Part shown: positions 7,765-16,670 of the stretch, piece after piece
Position numbering within the stretch: position 1 is the stretch's first letter
How the letters are laid out: each line of letters begins with the position of its first letter
NCBI RefSeq assembly: GCF_018861315.1
Contig: NZ_JAHLDL010000001.1
Location: forward strand, 63,923-127,922
DNA from: Clostridium bowmanii
GTDB taxonomy: Bacteria > Bacillota > Clostridia > Clostridiales > Clostridiaceae
DNA: 64,000 bases
Direction: 5' to 3'
Program-made: the position numbers and the translations under genes
Notes under the pieces: generated by a model
The model's input: the letters and a program-made list of their open reading frames with translations, nothing else
What the model was told of the DNA's origin: nothing
The model's database searches: none

Positions 7765-9438
7765 TCACTCCCCTATTTTCCTTATATTGAAATTGATTCT
7801 AGTACCATTATTAAGTCTTTCTATATTTAATCCTTCACCATAAATATATTTTAACCTTTTATGAACATTAGACATGCCTATCCTGTTTTCTTCCATTTCT
7901 CCTTCGTATACCTTTTCTATAGTTTTTTCTGAAATTCCAACTCCATCATCTTCAATTATTATTATAATGTTGTCTTTATCAACTTTTTTTATTTCAATTG
8001 TCACTGTTCCATATCCTTTGCCTTCTAAAATACCGTGTTTTATAGAATTCTCAACTATTGGTTGAATTATTAGACTTGGAATTTTAACATCTAGATTATC
8101 CTCAATATTGTAAATTATATGAAGTTTCTCCCCGAATCTTGCTTTTTCTATCTCTATATAAGCTATAACCTGCTCTAGTTCTCTATATATATCTACAGGT
8201 TTTTCTCCTGCTTCTAAATTATACCTTAAATAAGTGGATAAATTTATAATTAACTCCCTTGCACTACTAGGATTAATTCTGATAAAAGAAATTATAGTGT
8301 TTAGCGCATTAAATAAAAAATGAGGATTTATCTGAGCTTGTAATGCCTTTATTTCCGCCTTATTTGCCATATCCTTAAGCTCTCCAAGTTTGCTTATCTC
8401 TAGTTGAGTAGAAATAATTTGAGATAATCCTACGGCTAAATTTATATTTCTAAAAGAGATTTCATCCTCTTTGCAATAATATATTTTTAAGGTGCCTATC
8501 ATTTTGTTTCCTTCCTTTAAAGGAGCAATAATTGCTGATTTTAAATCACAATTGAAATTAGGGCAATCTATCTGATTAGCATTACTTAAAGAAAGTAAGC
8601 TTCCATCTTTAATAACTTTTTTTGTAGCTTCTGTTATAATTTTATGCCCTTTTATATGATGATCAGACCCTACACCTACGTGAGCTAAAATATACTCTGT
8701 ATTTGTTATGGCTACTGCATCTGCACCAATTGACTCCCTTATTATACCGCATATCTCTTCTAGTGAATTTTCATCCATTTCTCTAAAATATGGCAAGGTT
8801 TTATTAGCTATTTCTAGTGCTATTTTTGCTTGCTTTGCTGCAATCTCTTCCTTTTCATCATGCATTTTTTGAATTATTAATATTAGGATTGCAATTCCTA
8901 TGGCATTAGTAAAACTCATAGGGAAATATATACTTTTAACAATGCTTAAGGCACTATTAAAAGGATGTGCCATTATAAGTATTAAAATCATTTCCAAAAT
9001 TTCCATTAGAAGACCACTAACTAATCCATACAACCACTTATTATTTTCAGTTGATATCTTAAATACTACTCCTGCAGCTATTCCTGAGATTATAGTTGTT
9101 ATTGTACATGGTATTGATGTAATTCCACCTATGTCTACTAGTAACCTATGCATTCCTGCTATTACACCTGCCATTATCCCTACAAAAGGTCCGCAAAGTA
9201 TTCCACCTGCCATTACTCCAATAATTCTAGTATTGGCAATAGCTCCATTAACCGATGTTCCTGTATAAGTTCCCAAAATTCCAAATGAACCAAAAATTAT
9301 TGAAAGCATAATTAAATCTCTTCTTTTAAATTTTTCCTTTTGCACAATAACCTTAAAGCTTCCTATCCTAGAAACGAAAAAAGCGATAAGAATCACATAA
9401 CCTAAATTATTAGTAAGACTTCTTAAAAGCTCAATCAT
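7765..9438 (-). CDS. LytS-type sensor histidine kinase
   Basis: 557 residues. The N-terminal ~190 residues form the 5TM-5TMR_LYT sensor (NTRIIGVMAGGILCGPFVG and neighbouring helices). A GAF-like region follows (about 215-340: IGADAVAITNTEYILAHVG, CDLKSAIIAPL), and then the His_kinase domain with phospho-acceptor in LQAQINPHFLFNALN. An HATPase domain with the N-box ENSIKHGI and DDGVGI completes it. ATG at 9438 follows GAAGTGGAGG. LytS relatives in E. coli (BtsS) and B. subtilis (LytS) respond to external pyruvate. With CstA-family genes next door, pyruvate sensing is the best inference, but it is not shown by the sequence. Confidence 0.9.
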   Translation of the reverse strand: MIELLRSLTNNLGYVILIAFFVSRIGSFKVIVQKEKFKRRDLIMLSIIFGSFGILGTYTGTSVNGAIANTRIIGVMAGGILCGPFVGIMAGVIAGMHRLLVDIGGITSIPCTITTIISGIAAGVVFKISTENNKWLYGLVSGLLMEILEMILILIMAHPFNSALSIVKSIYFPMSFTNAIGIAILILIIQKMHDEKEEIAAKQAKIALEIANKTLPYFREMDENSLEEICGIIRESIGADAVAITNTEYILAHVGVGSDHHIKGHKIITEATKKVIKDGSLLSLSNANQIDCPNFNCDLKSAIIAPLKEGNKMIGTLKIYYCKEDEISFRNINLAVGLSQIISTQLEISKLGELKDMANKAEIKALQAQINPHFLFNALNTIISFIRINPSSARELIINLSTYLRYNLEAGEKPVDIYRELEQVIAYIEIEKARFGEKLHIIYNIEDNLDVKIPSLIIQPIVENSIKHGILEGKGYGTVTIEIKKVDKDNIIIIIEDDGVGISEKTIEKVYEGEMEENRIGMSNVHKRLKYIYGEGLNIERLNNGTRINFNIRKIGE

Positions 9439-9658
9439 ACTTTTACCTCCACTTCACCTAAAAGTTCACATTCAAATAAATATCAATATAGTCTGCTAGT
9501 ATAGTCTCATCATTCTAGCTTATTATATTATCTATGCGCTTAAAGAAGGTTTTATAAATATTATATACAATATTCTCTAATATATAAAGATATAAAATAT
9601 ATGTTATAATCAATGTAACATTATATTTAGTTAAAAAAAAAATAAAGGGTGATTTATT

Positions 9659-10015
9659 ATGTTATCTTTAGAAAATTTTAAAACTTATTGCCTAAGTAAA
9701 AAAGGTGTTACAACGTATTTTCCCTTTGATGATGAAACACTAGTTTTCAAGGTTGGCTCTAAAATGTTTGCCTTAACAAATATTAATAAACCTATAATGG
9801 AAGTTAACTTGAAGTGCGATCCTTATATGTCTCAAGATTTGCGTAGAGACTTTGATGCAATAATTCCAGGGTATCATATGAATAAAAAACATTGGAATAC
9901 CATAATTTTCGACGGTTCCATTTCTGATGATAAAATCCTGTTTCTAGTGGACTTATCTTTCGAACTTGTTTATAGTGGATTAAAGAAAAGTGAAAAAGAA
10001 CAACTACAAGGGTGA
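9659..10015 (+). CDS. MmcQ/YjbR family protein
   Basis: 118 residues matching the MmcQ/YjbR family (CyaY-like fold, proposed double-wing DNA-binding). Recognisable are the start (LENFKTYCLSKKGVTTYFPFDDETLVFKVGSKMFAL), the central VNLKCDP and the closing HMNKKHWNTIIFDGSISDDKI. The molecular role of the family is poorly established. A TATAAT box lies at 9605-9610 without a clear -35. It is followed by a 45-bp tandem duplication and then the exonuclease gene in the same direction. Confidence 0.85.
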   Translation: MLSLENFKTYCLSKKGVTTYFPFDDETLVFKVGSKMFALTNINKPIMEVNLKCDPYMSQDLRRDFDAIIPGYHMNKKHWNTIIFDGSISDDKILFLVDLSFELVYSGLKKSEKEQLQG

Positions 10016-10022
10016 AACAATT

Positions 10023-10102
10023 AATAATTGTTTTAAGCCCCAGAGAACGACAGGAGGCATGACGATTTATAATTGTTATGCGCCCTAAAGAACGGCAGGA
10101 GG
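10023..10102 (+). repeat. 45-bp-period tandem duplication carrying two ribosome-binding sites
   Basis: Segments 10023-10057 and 10068-10102 match at 28 of 35 positions with an exact 45-bp offset. Both end in CAGGAGG. Copy 2 supplies the ribosome site for the exonuclease start at 10110. Copy 1 is followed almost directly by an ATG opening a nine-codon frame (10059-10088), but the spacing is too short for good initiation. Confidence 0.75.
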
Positions 10103-10109
10103 GTTTTTA

Positions 10110-10718
10110 ATGAAAATGATTTTTTTTGATACAGAAACTACTGGTATAAGACCAGGAAACATATGTCAGCTAAGTTATATACTTGTTGATACTAGTTATA
10201 AGCCTATAAAAACAATAGGTAAGAATATATTTTTTACGGTAGATTATATAGAACCTTCTGCTGAAGATGTACATGGTTTTAGTGTGGACTCACTTTTTGC
10301 ATTAAGCGACGGCAAAACTTTTGAAGATTCTTACGAAGATTTCATTGACGATTTTATGGATGCAGATATTCTTATAGGACACAATGTTAATTTTGATATA
10401 AAATTTTTAACTCATGAGCTTAAAAATTGTGGACATACTCTAACACCTAACCATATATTTTGTACAATGAAATATTATAAAGATGTATGCAAACTTTATT
10501 CAGCTCGTGGCGGCTATAAGAATCCAAAATTATCAGAAGCTATTACGTTCCTTAAATTAAATGAAAAAGAAATAAATTTAAAGAGTAATGAATATTTTGG
10601 AGATACTGCAAAATTTCATGATGCTAGATTTGATACTACTGCAACATACTTATTAGTTACAGAAGGAATCAAGAAAGGTTTTATCCCAAAGCATTATTTT
10701 ACGCAGCTTGCTAAGTAA
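10110..10718 (+). CDS. DnaQ-like 3'-5' exonuclease (DEDDh)
   Basis: 202 residues forming a single RNase H-fold exonuclease domain. Motif Exo I is IFFDTETTG (Asp/Glu pair near residues 7-9), Exo II is DILIGHNVNFDIKFL (Asp in NFD) and Exo III is KFHDARFDTTA (His and Asp). All four acidic residues and the general-base His are therefore present. Stand-alone proteins of this type act on DNA or RNA 3' ends; the polymerase III epsilon label would be too specific. ATG at 10110 is preceded by GCAGGAGGG. No terminator is obvious directly after it, but a long inverted repeat begins at 10746. Confidence 0.87.
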   Translation: MKMIFFDTETTGIRPGNICQLSYILVDTSYKPIKTIGKNIFFTVDYIEPSAEDVHGFSVDSLFALSDGKTFEDSYEDFIDDFMDADILIGHNVNFDIKFLTHELKNCGHTLTPNHIFCTMKYYKDVCKLYSARGGYKNPKLSEAITFLKLNEKEINLKSNEYFGDTAKFHDARFDTTATYLLVTEGIKKGFIPKHYFTQLAK

Positions 10719-10745
10719 TGTGCTATTACACTTTACGAGTTTTTT

Positions 10746-10874
10746 ATAATATTCTGCTATAACGAAAAGTATATACCGCTAGAAATGCATTCACATCGCT
10801 AAGTAATTCTATAATTTATTAAAGCTTGTTCAAATGCATTTTACGCGATATATCCTTTTGTTAGCAGAATATTA
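10746..10874. mobile_element. MITE-like element: long imperfect terminal inverted repeat without coding capacity
   Basis: The left arm at 10746-10791 (beginning ATAATATTCTGCTATAACG) is the imperfect complement of the right arm at 10832-10874 (ending TTGTTAGCAGAATATTA). They surround about 40 bp of unique sequence. No open frame fits inside. A related half-arm sits at 11262-11300, about 33 of 37 positions alike, showing that the sequence is repeated in the genome. This fits a small non-autonomous element or a structured intergenic repeat; no transposase is in the window. Confidence 0.5.
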
Positions 10875-11009
10875 GAAAAAAATCAAATTTCAATAATAAT
10901 TATTCTTTTATAATAATAAGTTGAGTTTCAAAGTTTAAACTAAAAATAAGTTGTAAGTGAACTTATGTATTAGCATAAGTACTTTGGGAATATATTTATG
11001 TTGACAGTA

Positions 11010-11150
11010 CTACAGATTTAATATTCCTTTTTCTGTTATATATTCCCCTCTTCCTACTTCAAACCAAGCATAGTAATTTGAATGATGTACTATACCCATT
11101 TGATCTGTCTCTACATACCTCACTTTTAGTTTTGCTTCATTAATATACAT
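11010..11150 (-). pseudogene. Truncated 4-hydroxybenzoyl-CoA/acyl-CoA thioesterase
   Basis: From ATG at 11150 (GGGAG upstream), the product starts YINEAKLKVRYVETDQMGIV and continues HHSNYYAWFEVGRGEYITEKGI. This is the N-terminus of hot-dog-fold thioesterases of the YbgC/4HBT type, including the conserved Asp-Gln-Met-Gly-[IV]-[VL]-His-H active-site stretch. It stops after about 46 residues (family about 130-140). No continuation is found in any frame downstream. The remnant lies between the MITE-like element and its related half-arm, which may mark the deletion. Confidence 0.75.
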
Positions 11151-11261
11151 GTCCACTTCTCCCATCTGCATAATTATTAGGAAAACTCTATTAACTAAAT
11201 TAAAGTCATATTTACCTACATACAATACTACTCCTTTTGAAATTAGGTATTTTTTCTTGGA

Positions 11262-11300
11262 TTATGCTAACAAAAGAATATATTGCGTAAAATGCGTTAA
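11262..11300. repeat. Half-copy of the MITE-like arm
   Basis: The + strand reads ATGCTAACAAAAGAATATAT then TGCGTAAAATGCGTT. This matches the complement of the right arm of the 10746-10874 element with about four mismatches in 37. No second arm is visible nearby. It lies only 11 bp from the stop codon of the next minus-strand gene. Confidence 0.6.
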
Positions 11301-11311
11301 GTTCAAAATCA

Positions 11312-12037
11312 TTAAAAATCATATATTATTCCGTCACAAAACACCCTTTTAATGACTCTATTATCTACATAAATTTGAATTGTATCACCTTTTCTTAAGT
11401 ACAATTCTACAGGTAAATTAAGCTCATATGCAAAATTTCCTGATTTTATTTTTAACTTTGTCTTGTGAACATGATTTCTACCCGCTAAATCAGCAAGGTC
11501 TGCGCCTAATAGTAATCCTTGACCTGAGGACATACTATCAATTTGTATTCTTGGATACTCAATTATCTTTGCAATCATGGGAATATTATTTTCTAATTTT
11601 TCAGTATTAAGATAATCAATCTCTTCATCTATAATAATAGAATTATTTTCAATAACAACATTATTAACATCCACCAAAAAATATGCATTTATTTGTTCAT
11701 TTTTAATATTTTTAAAATAAGATTTTTCCTCATAACGTAATACTCTAAGATATACCAACTTCAATAATTCATCATAGGTATTATCTTTAAATTTACCAAA
11801 TTCTTTAATTATAATATTATCTATGCTTTTACTTAATCTTTGCTCATTGATTTTCCCTAGGATACTTTTACACCCCAAATACCCGGCTAATTCAGATTTT
11901 ATATTATTTATATGAAAATCCTCATCCCCTAATTTAACATCTGTACTAGCAACCATAAATACATTGGTATATTTGGGATATGCAGATTGAATAAATCCTA
12001 AATACTTTTTATTTCTATCGTATACATTAAACGGCAT
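11312..12037 (-). CDS. Hypothetical protein, 241 residues
   Basis: I do not recognise a family. ATG at 12037 follows GAGGAAGTGAC. The product begins MPFNVYDRNKKYLGFIQSAY, has no signal peptide or membrane segment and is rich in Ile, Asn and Asp. The C-terminal 50 residues (GNFAYELNLPVELYLRKGDT, then IQIYVDNRVIKRVFCDGII) alternate hydrophobic and polar positions as in a beta-barrel. A glycine-rich SMSSGQGLLLGADLADLAGR stretch precedes it. Codon use resembles neighbouring genes, so it is probably a true, monocistronic, soluble protein. The half-copy of the MITE-like repeat lies directly after its stop. Confidence 0.6.
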   Translation of the reverse strand: MPFNVYDRNKKYLGFIQSAYPKYTNVFMVASTDVKLGDEDFHINNIKSELAGYLGCKSILGKINEQRLSKSIDNIIIKEFGKFKDNTYDELLKLVYLRVLRYEEKSYFKNIKNEQINAYFLVDVNNVVIENNSIIIDEEIDYLNTEKLENNIPMIAKIIEYPRIQIDSMSSGQGLLLGADLADLAGRNHVHKTKLKIKSGNFAYELNLPVELYLRKGDTIQIYVDNRVIKRVFCDGIIYDF

Positions 12038-12151
12038 ATAAAGTCACTTCCTCATAAATTATTTTTAAATTATATAAACATATAAAATACTCCATACTAG
12101 TATTATACATCTATTAAAAATTCATAAATATAAATTTTTCAAATTATTATT

Positions 12152-13237
12152 TTACTTTTTGGATTTGTCTTTTAAAAATATCAATATAGCAATAATAGAT
12201 ATGTATGCAATATTAAACAAAACTATTTTAGGCGCTAAATAACCGATTATAGCTCTTCTCTGCACTTCATTTTTAATTTCCAAGCATAAATAAAGGGCAA
12301 TTGGAAATATAAACCAATAAAGTTTGCTTTTATCTTTTATTTTTAATACATCACTGAGGATGTACACAAATGCATATTGTTCATTTGCTATGATTTTAAA
12401 CATTACTATACTCCATAAAAATAAGTACAAAAACCGAAAACTATTTAGAATTGGTATATTTACTCCTTCTGTTACTAGTAAAACTGGCCATAAGGCTATA
12501 GATGTAACCTTGTACCCTAAAACATATATACATACAAAAGTAACCCAAATATAAATTGCCATAGTTATAGATAAGGCCTTTAAACTTATCTTTTTCACTT
12601 TATTTTTATCTTTTAAATATGGATAAATTAAATATATTGCCTCCATTCCTCCATAGGCTAAGGCAGATTCAGTGCTGCCACTTAAAATATTTTTAACTCC
12701 TGATCCGAATATAGGAAATAGGTTTAAATAATTTCCACTTTTTACAGTTGATGATAATGCCACGGCTAAAATAATTATAGTATATAAGGAAATTTTATTG
12801 ATTCTTCCCAATATTTTTATCCCTTTATCACTTAAATAGATAGCTAATAATATAGTAGGAATAAAAATCTTTATTGGTGTTAAAAAATATGTTGCATATA
12901 CTCTAAAAATATTACTTAAACTAACAATTGCAGCTACTGTAAATATCCCAAACTCAACCATAAAGAGAACATTACAAATAGTTCCCAGTATCCTCCCTAA
13001 ATATATATTACTTAAGGCCAATATATCCTGATTAGGATGTTTTTTCGCATAATATATAGCAAGCAAAGCTATATAAAAAGGATATAATCCACCAACTAAT
13101 ACAGATATCCACCCATCCTGCTTTGCATCCTGTACTACTCCATTGGGTAATGCTAGGATGCTTGTTCCAATTATAAATCCTACTATCATTGCTGTAGCTT
13201 CGCCCTCTTCTAGCAAGTTCTTTTTTACATTATCCAT
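12152..13237 (-). CDS. GerB-family germinant receptor permease subunit (third B of the operon)
   Basis: 361 residues with about ten hydrophobic helices, APC-superfamily spore germination permease (GerAB/GerKB type). The N-terminal GEATAMIVGFIIGTSILALPN, QDGWISVLVGGLYP and KYLGRILGT-like segments are shared with the two other B proteins of the operon. In spores this inner-membrane subunit binds the germinant and works with GerA and GerC. ATG at 13237 follows TGGAGAG. It is the last gene of the A-B-C-B-C-C-B operon, 22 bp after the third gerC. Having three B subunits for one A subunit suggests alternative germinant specificities. Confidence 0.88.
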   Translation of the reverse strand: MDNVKKNLLEEGEATAMIVGFIIGTSILALPNGVVQDAKQDGWISVLVGGLYPFYIALLAIYYAKKHPNQDILALSNIYLGRILGTICNVLFMVEFGIFTVAAIVSLSNIFRVYATYFLTPIKIFIPTILLAIYLSDKGIKILGRINKISLYTIIILAVALSSTVKSGNYLNLFPIFGSGVKNILSGSTESALAYGGMEAIYLIYPYLKDKNKVKKISLKALSITMAIYIWVTFVCIYVLGYKVTSIALWPVLLVTEGVNIPILNSFRFLYLFLWSIVMFKIIANEQYAFVYILSDVLKIKDKSKLYWFIFPIALYLCLEIKNEVQRRAIIGYLAPKIVLFNIAYISIIAILIFLKDKSKK

Positions 13238-13259
13238 ATTATTTACTCTCCATATACAT

Positions 13260-14405
13260 TTAGTACTGTCCTACTCCGATTTTATCAATTTTCACCTTTA
13301 CATTTACTTTAATATCTGCATTGCTTACCTCTTCATTCCAATCTACCCCAGTTTCCCTCCCATATTTGGCTGCAGCAACCATTCCTAAATTCAAACAATC
13401 TATTTTATAAACATTTTTCATTTTTTCTAAAAAGTTATTGCACATTGACTGTATTTTTTTCTCCATAAGGCCAATAAATTCATCTTCATTTTCTTTTTTC
13501 ATATCTTTATATAGTGTATTATTTATGATGTCTCCCTTAAAATCCAGCTTAATGTTGAATTCGTATTTTTCTCCTTTCTTATTACATTTAACTATCTTTT
13601 TAACAAATGTATCATAATTTATATACTCATCAGGATTATCCTGCAAACTTAATATTCCTCTTACATTTTCTTCTCTAAGCATATTCATGATTTTTGCTTC
13701 CTCCATAGATAACACATAAACCATTTTATCTCCTTTAAATATAGCCATACCTGTAAAACTAATGTTTTCATTCTTTGTCTCTAGGTAAGGAAGTACTAAA
13801 TTTTCTCCTTCTGATGCCAATGCTACATATATATTCAATAGTGTATAGTTTTTAGATGTAAAATTATAATCTATAGAATTTCGGATTATTCCTCCCATAT
13901 AATCTGAAGAACTAGCATACCCCTCAACCTTAGCCTTCAAAATATCTTCTGCCTTGCCTTTACATACTGAAAAAATGCCTCTATCATTTGCTTTTGCATT
14001 GGCAAATTGTATATTTACTATATCTTTAATTCCATAACTTGCTGCTTCTTCACTTATTATAGCTATTTTTTCAGTTCCGATTATTATAGGCTTACTAGCA
14101 CTTAATTGTCTTTTTTCCCTTGTTTCACCAATAGTGTTTGCCTTTGCATCTATTTTAATACTGCCTTGTTCAGTTATTTCTGCATCTTTAGAAATAACCC
14201 TTGCACCCTCATTTGTCTTTTTTTCGAAATCATATATACTAAATGGAATACTGTACTGCACATTACCATTTAGCTCTTTAACAATATCATATCCATAGCC
14301 TGAGGCTATATTTAACTGCTCCATAGGAGCTACATTCAATTTTTCTGCATAAATAGGAACTATAAGTACCAATAAAAACATAATTATCACTATATTTTTT
14401 TTCAC
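13260..14405 (-). CDS. GerC-family germination protein lacking a lipobox (third C)
   Basis: 381 residues of the Ger(x)C family, with an N-terminal hydrophobic segment, NIASGYGYDIV, the VNIQFANAKAND...FSVCKGKAEDIL block and the C-terminal NNFLEKMKNVYKIDCLNLG then AAKYGRETGVDWNE. GerC proteins are normally lipoproteins with an LxGC lipobox. Here the signal ends IVPIYAEKLNVAPMEQ, with no cysteine and an AxA-like site. GTG start at 14405 with AAGGTG upstream. It may be secreted or held by an uncleaved helix. The same loss is seen in the other two GerC proteins of this operon. Confidence 0.87.
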   Translation of the reverse strand: MKKNIVIIMFLLVLIVPIYAEKLNVAPMEQLNIASGYGYDIVKELNGNVQYSIPFSIYDFEKKTNEGARVISKDAEITEQGSIKIDAKANTIGETREKRQLSASKPIIIGTEKIAIISEEAASYGIKDIVNIQFANAKANDRGIFSVCKGKAEDILKAKVEGYASSSDYMGGIIRNSIDYNFTSKNYTLLNIYVALASEGENLVLPYLETKNENISFTGMAIFKGDKMVYVLSMEEAKIMNMLREENVRGILSLQDNPDEYINYDTFVKKIVKCNKKGEKYEFNIKLDFKGDIINNTLYKDMKKENEDEFIGLMEKKIQSMCNNFLEKMKNVYKIDCLNLGMVAAAKYGRETGVDWNEEVSNADIKVNVKVKIDKIGVGQY

Positions 14406-14443
14406 AGTGTATCACCTTCTATTTCTTCATACTTATCCTATAT

Positions 14444-15577
14444 CTAATACTCTCCTCTTCCTACTTTATCAACATCAACCTTTACATTTACTATAATATC
14501 TGAATCACTAACAACCTCATCCCAATCTACTCCAGTGTCCCTTCCATATTTAGCCACGGCCACCCATCCTAATTGTAAGCAATCTACTTTATATTCATTC
14601 CTCATCCTATCTAAAAAATTGCCACACAAATCTTTAACTTTTTTTGACAGGTCTTCTTCAAACCTTTTGATTACCTCTGTATCTCCAGCAATATTTTTAT
14701 ATAGAACATTATTTATAATTTCTCCTTCTAAATTTAAGTCAATGATAAAAGTATATTTATCTCCTGTTTTTGTACATGTAATTTTTCTTTTCGACTTCGC
14801 CTCGAAGTTTACATATTTTCCTGTTCCATCTTGTATAGTTAACATGCCCTTTACCTTATTTTCTCTTAGCATATTCATTATTCTTGTATCATTTATATTT
14901 AAAAGAGCAGCAAGCTTATCCTTTTTAAAAACTCCCATCCCTGTTATTTTAAATCCCTCTTCCATTATTTCAATATATGGACTAACCACATTTTTCCCTT
15001 CAGCATCAATTGATAATATAGCATTTTTAAATAGATAATTTTCCTTAAAAAAATTATAGCCTGCTGAATTTTTAATCATGTCGCTTATATACTCTGCGGA
15101 ATTATCATAGCCTTGAACAGTATATTTAAAATATTCTTCATTTCTACCTTTACATATCACTAAAAATGAATTGTCATTAACCACAGGATTTTTAAAATTA
15201 ATATCTACTAAAGTTCTTATTCCATATTTAGCATATTCTTCCTCTATTATATAGACTTTTGAAAGCCCTAGAAAAAATTTTTTTCCAATCTTTTTTTGTC
15301 TATTTTCTCTTGTTTCTCCAATAGTACGTCCTACTCCAGTACCTAATATACTTTCAATAGTCTCATCCTGTCTATATTGATTAGCAGTAGTAGAAACCCT
15401 ATATAATACATTTCCTTCACCATCTTTATCTATCCCCATTCCCACTCCTACAGAAATTCCTAAATCCTCCACACTAAGTGAATTCATTTTTCCACCTGTA
15501 AAAAACACAATAAAGAAATTACTGCATAAAAAAGCAATAAATAATATATTCATATATTTTTTATTTTTTTTCTCCAT
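14444..15577 (-). CDS. GerC-family germination protein lacking a lipobox (second C)
   Basis: 377 residues. The N-terminal helix (about 9-27) ends FFIVFFTGGKMNSLSVEDLG, where the family has TGCW; the lipid-accepting cysteine is replaced by glycine. The only nearby Cys (AFLCSNFF) is not in a lipobox. The family core is intact: GVGMGIDKDGEG, GETRENRQKKIGKKFF, VDINFKNPVVND and the C-terminal VDCLQLGWVAVAKYGRDTGV. ATG at 15577. It follows gerB2 by eight bases and precedes gerC3, so a B-C-C arrangement results. Its role is to complete a receptor complex in the inner spore membrane. Confidence 0.87.
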   Translation of the reverse strand: MEKKNKKYMNILFIAFLCSNFFIVFFTGGKMNSLSVEDLGISVGVGMGIDKDGEGNVLYRVSTTANQYRQDETIESILGTGVGRTIGETRENRQKKIGKKFFLGLSKVYIIEEEYAKYGIRTLVDINFKNPVVNDNSFLVICKGRNEEYFKYTVQGYDNSAEYISDMIKNSAGYNFFKENYLFKNAILSIDAEGKNVVSPYIEIMEEGFKITGMGVFKKDKLAALLNINDTRIMNMLRENKVKGMLTIQDGTGKYVNFEAKSKRKITCTKTGDKYTFIIDLNLEGEIINNVLYKNIAGDTEVIKRFEEDLSKKVKDLCGNFLDRMRNEYKVDCLQLGWVAVAKYGRDTGVDWDEVVSDSDIIVNVKVDVDKVGRGEY

Positions 15578-15585
15578 TTATAGCT

Positions 15586-16668
15586 TCAACCCCCTTTTTT
15601 TATCCATATTAAAATTGTGATAAGAGTTATATAGATTAAATTATATATAGTGCTAATTGGAGATGTATATTTTGTAATTTCATCCAAGGCTAACTTATCT
15701 CCATAAAAGGTCATTGAAGTTATAATAACAGAAACTGCAATAGCTATGTAAATTACTTTTTTACTTTTTATTTTTTTTATATCCTCTAAAATAAATACAC
15801 ACACATAGTTAAAAATAGCTACAGATTTAACGGCTAAAATTAGCCAAAAAGCTACAAAAACATATCTGAAATTATTTAGTATTTCAACTTTAACACCTAC
15901 AGTTACCGTAAAAAAGCTCCATATTGTCTTAGGGATAATATCTTTGCCCATATAATAAATGGTTATAAAAGCTACCCATGTATATATAATAGTGGTAATT
16001 CCTACTGCCTTTAAAGTTGCCGACTTTATCTTACTACTATCATTTATAAATGGATAAATTAAAAATACAAGTTCCATTAATGAATAATCATAAACACAAT
16101 TTAAGCTTCCTTTTAAAATATTTCCTATACCTGCTCCAAATATAGGACTTATATTTAAATAACTACCTTGTTTTAAAATAGCAATACTGGGTATAATAAT
16201 ACCTAGCAACATCCAAAAAGTTATAACCCCTATTCTTCCCAGCACTTTAATTCCTTTACTAGCCGCATATGCTCCTATAAAAAATAAAACCACATAAATT
16301 TTTATTGGAGTTAATTCGGGAATTGCATCTGTTCTTGTAATTATCCCAATTGTTGAGATCAATGCTGGAAAATAACTTAAAAAGCTTAATAAAAAGAGAA
16401 AATTTAATATGGTTCCAAAGGTCTTACCTAAGTATTTTTTGCTGAGAACTAAAATATTTTCCTTAGGAAATTTTCTGCTAACATATATAGCTAAAAGGGC
16501 TACATATAATGGATATATAGCTCCAATGATTACAGAAATCCACCCATCCTGTTTTGCAATCTCCACTACATCATTAGGTAATCCAGCTACTGTTACATCA
16601 AGTATAATTCCTATTAATAAAAATGTAACTTCATTTGGAGTTAGTAGCTTCTTCTTTTCTATCTGCAT
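15586..16668 (-). CDS. GerB-family germinant receptor permease subunit (second B)
   Basis: 360 residues, about ten membrane helices, APC-type spore germination permease. The start reads KKLLTPNEVTFLLIGIILDV; the usual 'G..ilslP' motif has become DVTVAGLPNDVVE, so this copy has drifted from the other two in the first helix. KQDGWISVIIGAIYPLYVAL and KYLGKTFGT are conserved. ATG at 16668, two bases after the preceding gerC stop, with GGAGGAG inside the end of gerC. Its sequence divergence from the paralogues would fit a different ligand pocket. Confidence 0.87.
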   Translation of the reverse strand: MQIEKKKLLTPNEVTFLLIGIILDVTVAGLPNDVVEIAKQDGWISVIIGAIYPLYVALLAIYVSRKFPKENILVLSKKYLGKTFGTILNFLFLLSFLSYFPALISTIGIITRTDAIPELTPIKIYVVLFFIGAYAASKGIKVLGRIGVITFWMLLGIIIPSIAILKQGSYLNISPIFGAGIGNILKGSLNCVYDYSLMELVFLIYPFINDSSKIKSATLKAVGITTIIYTWVAFITIYYMGKDIIPKTIWSFFTVTVGVKVEILNNFRYVFVAFWLILAVKSVAIFNYVCVFILEDIKKIKSKKVIYIAIAVSVIITSMTFYGDKLALDEITKYTSPISTIYNLIYITLITILIWIKKGG

Positions 16669-16670
16669 AA

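Noticed and set aside
10059-10088. Nine-codon leader peptide frame before the exonuclease gene
   Set aside because: The AGGAGG is only one base from the ATG and no attenuator structure follows; treated as part of a duplication.
10961-10980. Palindrome ACTTATG/CATAAGT after the thioesterase remnant as a terminator
   Set aside because: AT-only stem of 7 bp with no U-run on either strand.
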